A stretch of 64,000 bases of DNA from Chthoniobacteraceae bacterium (GTDB taxonomy: Bacteria; Verrucomicrobiota; Verrucomicrobiia; Chthoniobacterales; Chthoniobacteraceae). A program made the translations under genes and the position numbers. Below, one piece after another: positions 9,394 to 19,000 of this stretch (within the stretch, counting starts at the first letter, position 1; each line of letters opens with the position of its first letter). The stretch is taken from the NCBI GenBank assembly GCA_028293625.1, contig JAQGOL010000029.1, forward strand, positions 124,001-188,000. The letters are read 5' to 3'. The notes below the pieces were generated by a model, which worked only from the letters and a program-made list of their open reading frames with translations, was not told where the DNA came from and did not search any database.

Positions 9394-10599
9394 TTACGTC
9401 AGCAAAAAGACATCAGCCCATACATCCGTGGCCCCTACGCGGCGCAGTGGACCGGGCGAGTCATAGACGATGACTATCTCCCGGGGTTGTCCCTGCTGGC
9501 GAGGCAGGAGCGCCATTCCCTCAGGGTGATCGCATCCTTCCCCACAGGGCAGGTCCAGGCGGCGTTCCAGCAGGCCTGAGGTCTCATCGGTCAGACTGTC
9601 GCCTTTTGACGAGGTGGCGAGAATGCCGCTCCAGCGAAAGATGGACGAAGGCCCGTCGAGAGCCATCGTCGGACCGGCCAGCAAAAGCAGATCGTCTCCG
9701 TCCTTGCAAAGATCGCGTATGCCGAGGCCCCGTAAATTTACAAAATGCTTTATGTAATATGAGGTATCGGTAACGAGCCTTAGTTTTAATTCACCCGCTT
9801 CTGCGCCCGCCGTCACCGCAATCTCTAAAACAATCGCGTACTTCCCTATAACCGGCCCACGCAGCCCGAGGAATAGCCGATCGCCATCAACGGCCAGCCC
9901 TTCGATATCAAAACCGTTATCCTTGCTCGGAATGCCCAGGATTGTCGGTTCGCCGTTAACAGGGTTTGACCAGCTCTGAAGGAAAGGTCCGAGATGGCGA
10001 TCTTTTCTTAATGCGTTCATCAGGATACTTTCGCCCTCTTCGTCGGCCAGACGCGCGGGAAGTGGTTTGTTCAGCTTGTTGGCGGGCAAAACGGACCTCC
10101 CCAGGCCGTCCTTGCCAACAGGGATGCTGGCAAGAAAAAAACGGTTTCCTTCCGCTTCCACCGTCGCGAGGCGGTCCAGATTTTTTGCCAGGTTCTTGGA
10201 GAGTTTCGGCTTGGAGCGCTTTAACGAATGCGAACCGACCATCCAGAGCGTTTCGCCTTCAAACGCCAATCCCTCGATGTCGATCTCCTGCACCCGACCT
10301 TTTTTTACGGTGTTGCTTGGCAAATCGAGAAACGCATCGACCCGTTGCGAGATCTGTCCTCCGAAGCGCGCTCCCTGCTCCTGCACCAATCGTTCCAGGG
10401 AGGGCGACGCCTCCACCGTCTCATCGCCACCAAGGAACAGCGTCCTTCCTCCATCGGCAAACTCGATGGCCGAAAGGCTCCCCCGAAATGTTTCCTTTGA
10501 TTTTTCTTCGTCGGTTTCCGGCGGCTCCGCTCCGGCAGGCGCGATGGCTGCGCGAAAAGAAAGCAGGATCTGTCGGGTAGGGATGGCAAGCGCAGGCAT
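9394..10599 (-). CDS. DUF3616 domain protein
   Basis: A 401-residue protein with repeated beta-propeller-like blades: DIEGLAFEGETLWMVGSHS, FDIEGLAVDGDRLFLGLRGPV, then HPEGMALLP. The IEGLA-DG-LWxG repeats are characteristic of DUF3616 proteins. No clear signal peptide or membrane helix is seen. The function of the family is not established. It lies 240 bases downstream of ogt on the same strand; that gap shows no gene or convincing hairpin. Confidence 0.75.
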   Translation of the reverse strand: MPALAIPTRQILLSFRAAIAPAGAEPPETDEEKSKETFRGSLSAIEFADGGRTLFLGGDETVEASPSLERLVQEQGARFGGQISQRVDAFLDLPSNTVKKGRVQEIDIEGLAFEGETLWMVGSHSLKRSKPKLSKNLAKNLDRLATVEAEGNRFFLASIPVGKDGLGRSVLPANKLNKPLPARLADEEGESILMNALRKDRHLGPFLQSWSNPVNGEPTILGIPSKDNGFDIEGLAVDGDRLFLGLRGPVIGKYAIVLEIAVTAGAEAGELKLRLVTDTSYYIKHFVNLRGLGIRDLCKDGDDLLLLAGPTMALDGPSSIFRWSGILATSSKGDSLTDETSGLLERRLDLPCGEGCDHPEGMALLPRQQGQPREIVIVYDSPGPLRRVGATDVWADVFLLT

Positions 10600-10839
10600 G
10601 GTGGTAAGGCGGGCTGAGCCGGTTTTCGATCAGAGCGCTACTTTCGCGGCGGTCATCATTGAGGCTTGGGAGAGTTCATTAAATGTGTCTCTCATGCGAC
10701 TGTTCAGGTTGAGATTTTTTAGCTGAATTATAAACAGCGTAATGTTTATCCCAAATAACGGGCAGTTGGTAGAAAAGAACAACAAATTTCCCCGTCAAAA
10801 AAACGCGATGATCTTGCGCCAAGCGCGATCGGTCCCCGC

Positions 10840-11349
10840 TCAAACGCGGCTGAAGAGGTCGCGTTTTTCCAGTTCCAGTAACGAACGCTTGCGTTCCATT
10901 CCTCCGCCGTAGCCTGTTAGCTTTCCGTTTGCTCCGATGACCCGGTGGCAGGGGACGACAATCGACAAAGGATTGCGCCCATTGGCCAGGCCCACCGCGC
11001 GCACGGCTGCCGGCTGCCCGATCCTGCGGGCAAGCTCTCCGTAGGAAATCGTGACGCCATACGGAATCGCCTCCAGGGCCGTCCATACCCGGCGCTGAAA
11101 ATCCGTGCCGCCCAAAGCTTCGCGATCGATCCGCACGGTGAATACCATGAGCTTTCCGGCAAAATATTCGCCGAGTTGAGCCCGCAGCTCAGCGAAGCGG
11201 TGATCATCACGCTGCCAGCCGCGGCGCTGGAGTTCCTCCGGCCCGTGCCGGTGATCCTGCATATAGAGTCCTGTCAGCCCCTGTTCGCTTCCTCGCAGCG
11301 TAAGCATTCCGAGAGGGGATTCTGTTTCAGTGAAATAAGTGGTGTTCAT
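10840..11349 (-). CDS. ogt: Methylated-DNA--protein-cysteine methyltransferase (Ogt-type)
   Basis: A 169-residue suicide DNA-repair protein that takes methyl groups from O6-methylguanine. The active-site signature is SIVVPCHRVIG, preceded by the DNA-binding PYGVTISYGELARRIG and followed by TGYGGGMERKRSLL. The ATG at 11349 overlaps the TGA of the upstream Ada-AlkA gene by ATGA, so the two are translationally coupled. A longer frame to 11412 exists but would lie inside alkA. Together the two genes deal with alkylation damage. Confidence 0.93.
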   Translation of the reverse strand: MNTTYFTETESPLGMLTLRGSEQGLTGLYMQDHRHGPEELQRRGWQRDDHRFAELRAQLGEYFAGKLMVFTVRIDREALGGTDFQRRVWTALEAIPYGVTISYGELARRIGQPAAVRAVGLANGRNPLSIVVPCHRVIGANGKLTGYGGGMERKRSLLELEKRDLFSRV

Positions 11350-12833
11350 AAGTTTTCCGGAAGCGCATCGTGCATGGTTTGCCAGAGATGGATGGCGGCA
11401 TAGGCCCGCCACGGGCGCCAGACTGCGGCGCGCTCAAGGACGAGTTTCTCCGAGGGCAACGGCTTTCCCGGTGCGGCCAGTGCCTTGCGCACGCCGAGGT
11501 CGGCCGCCGGAAAGGCATCCGGGAAACGCAATGCCCGCATTGCAACGTATTGCGCCGTCCATTCACCAATGCCGCGCACACGACGGAGCGCCGTCATGGC
11601 CTCCTCGACGGACGCTGCGGGTCCAAAGCTTAGCTCCCCGCGCTCGACCGCCGCCGCCAACTCGTGCAACGCAAGCGCCCGCGCCCGCGGCAGACCGATG
11701 GCCGCGATCTCGTCGAGGCTCGCCGCCGCCATATCTTTCGCCGACGGGGCGAGCCGGCTCAAATGCGGAAAAGGGGTCGTGACGGGCCGGCCGAATCTGG
11801 CTGCCAGCCGTGCCGCAAGCGTTGAAGCCCCTTTTACGCTCACCTGCTGGCCCAATACCGCGCGGACCGCGAGCTCAAAAACCGTCCATGCGCCCGGCAC
11901 CCGCAGGCCGGGATGCCGCCGCACGCCTGGGCCAAGCAGCGGATCCTCGCCGAGTTGCGCGTCGACCGAGGCGGGACTGGCATCAAGATCAAACAGAGCG
12001 CGCAACTGCGTCAGGATGGACCACGATACTTCCGCAAGCGCCGCGGGCAAAATGACGTCCAGCCATGGCCCGGCTGAAGAATGGCTTACAGTCAACCAGC
12101 CCGTTTGCCCGCCGTATGCCACCGTCCGTGCGTAATTCCCTTGCTCCAGGGAGACTGCCTCAACCAAGGGGACCGCGCGCCGTGCCAGGTAATCGAGCAG
12201 CTCCGGCCACGCCAGCGGGGGCCGGTAGCTGAGGCGCAAGTGCAGAACGTCCGCCCGTTCGGGGCCCCGGCGCGGGCGGCGCAAGGTTGTCGGCGTTTGT
12301 CCATATCGCGTGCGGAAGAGCGTATTGAAGCGCCGCACGCTGCCAAAGCCCGCGCTTAACGCCACCTCCAACGCACCCAAATCGGTCTCCTGCAAAAGCT
12401 TTTTTGCAAAAAGAAGCCGCTCGGTTTGCATGATTTCCACCGGTGTCACTCCAAAGCCCTGCACCATGAGCCGCCGCAACTGGCGCGCGCTGTATCCGGT
12501 CTGCTTTGCCACTTCATCCACCGAATGGCCCTGGATCGCCCGGGCCCGGATTGCCGCAAAAAGCGCTTGTTCAATAGAAACAGCGGGCACTCCCGGGGCC
12601 AGCTCGGGGCGGCAGCGCAGGCACGGACGAAACCCCGCGCGCTCCGCCGCCGCCGCCGTCTCCACAAAGAGACATGATTTCTTGAGCGGCGGCCGCGCCG
12701 GACAAACAGGACGGCAATAAATCCTTGTTGTCTTTACCGCCACGAAAAACCGTCCGTCAAAGCGCGCATCTCGCGCCAGCAGCGCTTGGTAACAGTCAAA
12801 ATTCAGCTTCATTGGCGACGGCACCATAACCAT
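11346..12833 (-). CDS. alkA: Ada-type Zn domain / AraC HTH / AlkA DNA-3-methyladenine glycosylase fusion
   Basis: A 495-residue fusion. Residues ~8-85 form the Ada metal-binding domain with its four cysteines (IYCRPVCPARPP and FRPCLRCRPE). About 90-195 is an AraC-type helix-turn-helix (GYSARQLRRLMVQGFGVTP). From ~205 comes the AlkA N-terminal domain, then the HhH-GPD glycosylase fold (VLGQQVSVKGASTLAARL, RGIGEWTAQYVAMRAL, FPAADLGV with the catalytic Asp). It excises alkylated purines, and the Zn domain probably senses methyl phosphotriesters to induce the operon. The start may be 12833 or the ATG at 12812 (MKLNFDCYQALLARDARFDG), nearer the family norm. Confidence 0.9.
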   Translation of the reverse strand: MVMVPSPMKLNFDCYQALLARDARFDGRFFVAVKTTRIYCRPVCPARPPLKKSCLFVETAAAAERAGFRPCLRCRPELAPGVPAVSIEQALFAAIRARAIQGHSVDEVAKQTGYSARQLRRLMVQGFGVTPVEIMQTERLLFAKKLLQETDLGALEVALSAGFGSVRRFNTLFRTRYGQTPTTLRRPRRGPERADVLHLRLSYRPPLAWPELLDYLARRAVPLVEAVSLEQGNYARTVAYGGQTGWLTVSHSSAGPWLDVILPAALAEVSWSILTQLRALFDLDASPASVDAQLGEDPLLGPGVRRHPGLRVPGAWTVFELAVRAVLGQQVSVKGASTLAARLAARFGRPVTTPFPHLSRLAPSAKDMAAASLDEIAAIGLPRARALALHELAAAVERGELSFGPAASVEEAMTALRRVRGIGEWTAQYVAMRALRFPDAFPAADLGVRKALAAPGKPLPSEKLVLERAAVWRPWRAYAAIHLWQTMHDALPENL

Positions 12834-12907
12834 CCCGTCTCAGCCGCGCTCGCCGTTTTCGGCCATGAATATTGACTCTCCTGCAACCGATCCAGCCAGT
12901 CTCGCGG

Positions 12908-13351
12908 CTACTTCGTGCCGTAGCTTGCGCGGTCGTCGGCTTCCAGCCAATCAAAGAGCGATGCGCTGGCAGGATCGAGGCCCAGTTTTTGACATTCCTC
13001 GTCAAACCAGCTGCCTTTCTCGGGATCGCCATGCATGGTCACTTTCTCCATGCCATCCGACCATTCCCGGATCTCCTCGGGCGTCTTGGATGTGCCGTGC
13101 GTATTCAGATACGCGACAATTTCCTCGTCGGTCGCGCCCGCTTCAAGTGCCTGGCGGACACCCGCGTATTCAACGCCCTTCCAGTCCAGAAGCATGTGAT
13201 CAAGCGGGCAGTCGGTATGATACTCGCCGATCTGGCCGGCGATATCGGCGCGCGCTTTATCGTTCATTCGCGAGAGGATGACATAGCCTCCGGTGCGCTG
13301 GCGCGGACTGGTGGCGGCTTCTTTGGTGAGGTCTTTTGCGGTAATGCTCAT
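12908..13351 (-). CDS. DUF5069 domain protein
   Basis: A 147-residue soluble protein with ITAKDLTKEAATSPRQRTGG at the start, DKARADIAGQIGEYHTDCPL in the middle and ATDEEIVAYLNTHGTSKTPE later. These are the conserved blocks of DUF5069, a family common in Verrucomicrobiota and of unknown function. It is divergent from a TetR regulator over 256 bases, so it could be that regulator's target; this is inference from position only. Confidence 0.85.
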   Translation of the reverse strand: MSITAKDLTKEAATSPRQRTGGYVILSRMNDKARADIAGQIGEYHTDCPLDHMLLDWKGVEYAGVRQALEAGATDEEIVAYLNTHGTSKTPEEIREWSDGMEKVTMHGDPEKGSWFDEECQKLGLDPASASLFDWLEADDRASYGTK

Positions 13352-13586
13352 ATTTTTTTGGATTTGGTTTTTGCGATGGAAAGTCAGCTTGAGTGAGGGA
13401 GTTTATGCACTTTGCATGCAAACGATGGCGAATGCGCTCGGAAGCGTGATCAGATCCCGGATTGGGATGAAGAACGCATGACGGTTAAGCGACATGTGTT
13501 CAGCTTCTGCCGCCCAGATAGAACCGTCAACCCAGAAAATGAACAAATGTCTGATTAAGGACACCTGTTGCGCAATGCCCCGGCTT

Positions 13587-13602
13587 AAGGCAGTGTTGCC
13601 TT
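13587..13602. promoter_or_regulatory. Inverted repeat just before the tetR start, possible operator
   Basis: AAGGCA GTGT TGCCTT, a perfect 6+6 inverted repeat with a 4-base spacer, ends five bases before the tetR ATG. TetR regulators often bind such short palindromes in their own leader. It is short enough to be chance. Confidence 0.3.
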
Positions 13603-13607
13603 GAACA

Positions 13608-14198
13608 ATGGCTGACGAAACCGATCCCCGAATCAGGCGCACCCGGCAGATGCTTTTTCAGGCATTGCAGGAATTGCTGGCTGAAAAGAGCTTCGACGCG
13701 ATCTCAGTGCAGGATATCGCCGACCGCTCCACCGTGAATCGTGGAACCATCTACGCGCATTTTAAGGACAAATTCGCGCTCCTTGCAGCGCTGGTGGAAG
13801 AGAAGTTCCAAGCCACTTTTGAGGCGCGAATGAGCGGCGCTTCGGGCACCTGTCAGGAAGGTGTAAGGCAACTAATCCTCGCGGTCTGCGATTATCTCGG
13901 CTCGCTCATTTCCTCCGACGAAACACAGCACCGGCCTTTTGAGCCGATCGTGGAATCGACAGTGCGCACGGTTGTGCGGAACTTCCTTCTTGAAGGGTTG
14001 CGCCATAGCAAGAAGGTGACTTCGTGTTCGGACGCTGAACTCAGAGCCACCGCGGGGAGCTGGGCCATTTGCGGGACGGTATTGGAGTGGAGCCGGACGC
14101 GATCCACTTCGGCCGAGGAATTGGCCAAAGCAGTGTTGCCCTTGGTTTCCGCCGGTTTGCTTTTGGCTGAGCCGATGCGAATTCCGCCTGCAAAGTAG
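13608..14198 (+). CDS. TetR/AcrR-family transcriptional regulator
   Basis: A 196-residue protein. Residues 5-55 (RIRRTRQMLFQALQELL, FDAISVQDIADRSTVNRGTI, YAHFKDKFALLAALVEE) are the TetR helix-turn-helix. The rest is an all-helical ligand/dimer domain typical of the YkgD/DhaS-like branch. Effector and targets are unknown. Candidates are itself and the divergent DUF5069 gene; no transporter is adjacent. Confidence 0.9.
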   Translation: MADETDPRIRRTRQMLFQALQELLAEKSFDAISVQDIADRSTVNRGTIYAHFKDKFALLAALVEEKFQATFEARMSGASGTCQEGVRQLILAVCDYLGSLISSDETQHRPFEPIVESTVRTVVRNFLLEGLRHSKKVTSCSDAELRATAGSWAICGTVLEWSRTRSTSAEELAKAVLPLVSAGLLLAEPMRIPPAK

Positions 14199-14428
14199 GG
14201 CAAATCCAATGCAGTGTTTCTGTGGCGGAATATACAGTTTGGCTTTTTAGGGTCACAAGGTGATGAAAAGCGGCGGGGTGCGCCGACCCGATTAAAGGGC
14301 GTTTTTAGAAAGATTTTCCTGCGGAAATCAGGCCGCCGGTCAGTTTGTAAAAGCTTGGGCGCGCCAAGTGCTATGGGGCCGGTTCGATCGAATCCACTAC
14401 GACGACTTACAATTTCAGCGTTTATTTA

Positions 14429-15202
14429 ATGCCACGTCTTACTCTTCTTTGCCTCTCGGTTCTTCCTTTTCTAAGTGCCATTACCGCTTCCGCTCATCTG
14501 ACGTATCCCGCCGCGCGCGATTTTGGAGTTTTCAGCGGCACAGTTCCGCGAACGGCCACCATCACCGGCCAGATGACAAAAAATTTCGGCTGGGCGGATG
14601 GAACCGATGCGGATTTTGGGCATCAGGATGACCAGCGATATTTCAAATTCACGCTGGGCGAGGCTCTTACAATCTCGATCTCCATCTCATCGCTGGATCC
14701 GGCAAACATGCTTCCGGCATTCTCGCTATACTCCGGGGTTGGCCATGCCGCCACTGATCCTAACAATCCGGATTACGATGGTGCGTCTATTACGCAACAG
14801 TATCTTACTTCGCTGGGCAGCCCCACCAGGGAAGGCGCTTTTGATGCCTTGCACACGTGGAAAATCGCAAACGATCCGGCTACGTCCTTCGCTGATCTGG
14901 TCACGCTTACTTATATGGGCCACGCCGCGGATGGAACCTCTGCCAACTATGGCTTGGCGCCGGGCATCAATGGCGATGGGCTGGCTGATGGGTTTGTCAC
15001 CGCTGCTTTCCAACTTCCGGCAGGCGCTTATACCTTGGTTGTAGGCGGAGCAAACTACACTACACAAACCGATGCGACCGCGCGTGGATTTACCGCCACA
15101 GTGAGTGCCGTGCCGGAACCTTCGTCCGCTCTGCTTGCGGCATTGGGACTCCTAAGTTTCGGGATGATCCGCCGCCGCCGTTGTGCCAGCGGAATGGCCT
15201 GA
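14429..15202 (+). CDS. PEP-CTERM sorting-domain secreted protein, first of a tandem pair
   Basis: 257 residues. It has a signal peptide ending ITASAHLTYP and a C-terminal VPEPSSALLAALGLLS helix followed by RRRR, the PEP-CTERM sorting/anchor tail. The core has FGWADGTDADFGHQDDQRYF and a galactose-binding/jelly-roll-like beta pattern with LDPANMLPAFSLYSG. It is clearly paralogous to the next gene (shared GWADGTDADF, FKFTL, LHTWK, ADGTSANYG). Such proteins are exported and processed by an exosortase; none is in the window. The 230 bases upstream hold no other gene. Confidence 0.8.
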   Translation: MPRLTLLCLSVLPFLSAITASAHLTYPAARDFGVFSGTVPRTATITGQMTKNFGWADGTDADFGHQDDQRYFKFTLGEALTISISISSLDPANMLPAFSLYSGVGHAATDPNNPDYDGASITQQYLTSLGSPTREGAFDALHTWKIANDPATSFADLVTLTYMGHAADGTSANYGLAPGINGDGLADGFVTAAFQLPAGAYTLVVGGANYTTQTDATARGFTATVSAVPEPSSALLAALGLLSFGMIRRRRCASGMA

Positions 15203-15213
15203 ACCCGCTTCCG

Positions 15214-15984
15214 ATGATTATGTCTTGTTTCCGGCCTCTTCTATTTGTTGCGTTTTCTTTTGCAGGCGTTCTGACCGCCTCCGCTCATCTCAGTTATATT
15301 GGCCGGGATTACGGGACCTTTACGGGCGGAAGTTTACAGGGCAAAACCATCAGCAATCAAAATGTCGAAACGACCTATGGGTGGGCCGACGGGACCGATG
15401 CGGATTTCGCGGAGCAACATTATCAATCGTATTTCAAGTTCACGCTCCAAAAGACTCTTACCATCACGATTACTGTTACTGCGCTCGATCCGTCGAAATT
15501 CCTGCCTGCCTTTTCTATCTATAGCGGACTTGGCCATACCTCGCCGCCCGATTACGATGAGACGGGTATCAGCCAGGATTACCTCGCCTCACTGCCCGGC
15601 CCTCCGAAGGAAGGCGCTTTCGACGCACTTCATACCTGGAAGATGGGCAATGACGATGGCACAACCTTCGCGGATCTAAGCACCTTTACTTATGTGGATA
15701 ACGCAGCCGACGGCACAGCTGCGAACTACGGCCCCGCGGCGGGAATCTTCGGTGATGGCCTGGCTGACGGGACGGTGAGCCGTTCCTTTACTTTGGGACC
15801 GGGCAGCTACTCCGTGGCGATTGGCGGGGCTAACTACTTTGATCAGGACGATGCCAACTTTTACGGATTCATTACGACCGCCACCGTAGTTCCCGAGCCT
15901 TCAAGCGCGCTTTTAATGTCTGGCAGTCTACTGGTCCTTACTCTGAGGCGCCGCCGGGCCGCGCGCGTTGCTAAAATCCTTTGA
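15214..15984 (+). CDS. PEP-CTERM sorting-domain secreted protein, second of a tandem pair
   Basis: About 256 residues. The frame opens with TTG at 15181, overlapping the previous gene, but ATG 15214 or 15220 directly precedes the signal peptide (CFRPLLFVAFSFAGVLTASA). The body repeats the paralogue's blocks (YGWADGTDADFAEQHYQSYF, LDPSKFLPAFSIYSG, FDALHTWKMGNDDGTTFADL). It ends VVPEPSSALLMSGSLLVLTL followed by RRRR. The spacing suggests co-transcription with its neighbour by tandem duplication. Function beyond surface/extracellular location is unknown. Confidence 0.8.
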   Translation: MIMSCFRPLLFVAFSFAGVLTASAHLSYIGRDYGTFTGGSLQGKTISNQNVETTYGWADGTDADFAEQHYQSYFKFTLQKTLTITITVTALDPSKFLPAFSIYSGLGHTSPPDYDETGISQDYLASLPGPPKEGAFDALHTWKMGNDDGTTFADLSTFTYVDNAADGTAANYGPAAGIFGDGLADGTVSRSFTLGPGSYSVAIGGANYFDQDDANFYGFITTATVVPEPSSALLMSGSLLVLTLRRRRAARVAKIL

Positions 15985-16025
15985 CCTCCCCGCGTTCTTT
16001 GCCGCGACTAAGCTTTGAATCCCGG

Positions 16026-19000
16026 ATGCTCCATTCCCGTTTATTGATGGCTTTTCTTTGGTCTCGACCTTTCTGGTTGCTCGCAGTGATCTTCTGGGTG
16101 TTGTCGGCGCCAGTTAACGCACTGGCTGCCGCCGGGTCGATTTCCGAGGCAATCTTCGATTTTCCCATCCCGCCATCTGGTCCTTTGGGAGAATTGGTGC
16201 AGACAACCGACCAGAGTATTTACGGGACAACTTCCGCTGGTGGTGCGAGCGGAGCCGGCACGGTATTCAGTATTGGGAGCGATGGGGCGGCCCGTAATTT
16301 GGTCGAATTTACCGGCATCACCGGAGCCCAGCGTGGCGCCCAGCCAGCTGCCAAGCTCGTGCTTGGAAGCGATGGCAGCTATTACGGGGTGAATGTTCAA
16401 GGGGGAGCGAACGGCATGGGCACGCTCTTCAAGCTATTGCCCAATGGAACCGCGCTCACGATGGTGGTCTTTACCGGTGCGGGCGAAAAATTCCGCGGCG
16501 CTCAGCCGTATGCGCCGCTGTTGGCTGGGGGCGATGGTTATCTTTACGGTACGACATCCCGGGGCGGGCTGTACGATTCCGGGACCGTTTTCAAAGTTTC
16601 GGAATCCGACGGCAGCCTGATTACCCTCTTCGAGTTTGGCGGCAAACTGGCCGGTGCAAAAGGGGCCAACCCGTATGCGGCCTTGGTCAGGGGAGCCAAC
16701 GGTCTCCTTTATGGAAGCACCGCCAAAGGGGGCAAGAGCGACGACGGCACGCTTTTTTCACTTTCAACCGACGGGACCGTGGAGACGCTGGTGGAATTCA
16801 CCGACAAAGGTCCAAAGAACAAAGGCTCGGCGCCGTATGGATCGCTGACCGTGGGTGCGGATGGGAATTTTTACGGTACTACCGCGCGCGGCGGCGGCGG
16901 GGATTTCGGGACGATCTTTCGGATGACTGCCGCGGGCGATTTAACAACGTTGGTGGAGTTGACGGGACGCAGCGGCAAAAACCGCGGCGCATTGCCCGAA
17001 GCCGCGTTAATCGCGGGGCCCGATGGAGATTTCTATGGTACGACCTTTGGCGGCGGACTTGATAACATAGGCACGGTCTTCAAAGTGACTGCGGGCGGCA
17101 ACCTGACCACGCTCGTCGATTTTACCGGCAAAGGGCTCCGGAACCGCGGTTCGCAACCGCAATCCAGCCTGCTTGCGGGAGCGGACGGCTATTTTTACGG
17201 AACGACGTTTCGGGGCGGCGAGGGAGACGCCGGAACCGTGTTTAAAATGAGCGCAAACGGCGAGCTCAGCACCGTTCTGGAATTTGCCGGAGTCAATCCG
17301 GTCTCCTACTTCCAGGGCGGCATCATTCGGGGAAAAGATACCAATTTTTACGGTGTGACGGCGGCAAACGGTGTGCAGGGCAAAGGAACCGTTTACCGAA
17401 TCACTCTTGCCGGCGTCACCAAAACTTTGGCGGAGTTTACGGGCAACGGATCAACAAACAGCGGCAGCACACCACGGGCGCCGCTTCTGCAAGGCGAGGA
17501 CGGGAATTTTTACGGGGTTACCCTCAAAGGCGGGGCATTTGATTTCGGCACGATTTTCAAAATCACGCCGGCGGGAGTGCTCACGACTCTTGTGGAATTT
17601 ACAGGGAATGGCGCGGTGAACAAAGGCGCTTCGCCGCGCGCGGCATTGATCCAGGCGGGCGGCGGCGATTTCTACGGGGTCACGTCTGAGGGGGGGGCTG
17701 AGAATGCCGGCACCGTGTTCCGCTTAAAAGCGAATGGCTCGCTCACAACGCTGGTCGAGTTCACCGGAAACGGTGCCATCAAGGGAGCTTCGCCGAATTC
17801 GTCACTCCTTCTTGGAAAGGATATGAATTTCCACGGGACCACCGAGAAAGGGGGCGAAAAGGGATTTGGCACCATCTTTTCGATGACCCCGGAAGGGCTG
17901 CTCACAACGCAAGTCGAGTTTGCGGACGATCCGGCAGGAGTCAGGGGAGCATTTCCTGAAGCCGCCCTCGTGGAAGGGAGCGATGGCAATTATTACGGAA
18001 CGACGGCCACCGGCGGGGCAACGGGTTACGGGACTCTTTTCCGCATCACGCCGATCGGAGGATTTTCGACATTGGTTGAATTTACCGGGAACCGCCCCCA
18101 GAACCGGGGCGCGTATCCGATCGGTGCCCTTTTCGCTGCGAGCGACGGCAATCTTTACGGAACCACCAGCTTCGGCGGAGCCAAGGGATTTGGCACCGCT
18201 TTCCGGATGACTTTAAACGGAGTGCTCACCACGCTGGCGGAGCTTGATTACAAGGATGGCGGTTATCCGGAAAACGGATTTGTGCTCGGAAGCGACGGCA
18301 ACCTCTATACGACGACCTCGGGAGGCGGGAGTTTCGGCGCGGGAGCCATCTTCCGTCTCCGTATGCGCACAGCGACCGAGCAGGCTGAGGCGGTCGCGGT
18401 GATGCCTGACGCTGCTCATCTGCGCGCGCGACTCAACCCAGGCGGACTGGCGGGCACCATGTACTTTGAATACGGGGTGGATAGTTACGATAGCAGAACT
18501 CCAAACCAATCGGTGGCCGCGGGCTCCGCCGAAACCGTGATAACGGCCGATCTGGTTGGGCTTCTGCCAAATACGGTTTATTCCTTCCGCACCGTGCTTA
18601 CCGATAGCAGCGGGACGGTCTACGGCCATGACGAAACCTTCACAACCGGGGCGCTCTCCATCGAGGTTCTCTCCGCCGGTGGCGGTGTGGATCAGGAACC
18701 CGATACGACTGTTCTCACCAGTTTTGGCGTCCCGTCGATTGCGGATAATCAAGCCGTCGCGGTTATGGCTAATTTAACGACAGCCACGGGAAAAGAGACT
18801 GCAATCCTGACGGGTAATCCGCCGGTGATTGTTGCCCGCAAAGGAAGCGCGGCTCCAATTTCGACACCGGGACTTACGGCAATTTTTACAGCGTTTAAGG
18901 ATCCCGTGTGCGACGCGTCGGGGAGGGTGGCGTTTGCCGCCAGTATCCTGTTGCAGAATAAACCTGGTTCCGGACTGTGGACCAACGCCGGGGGCGCCAT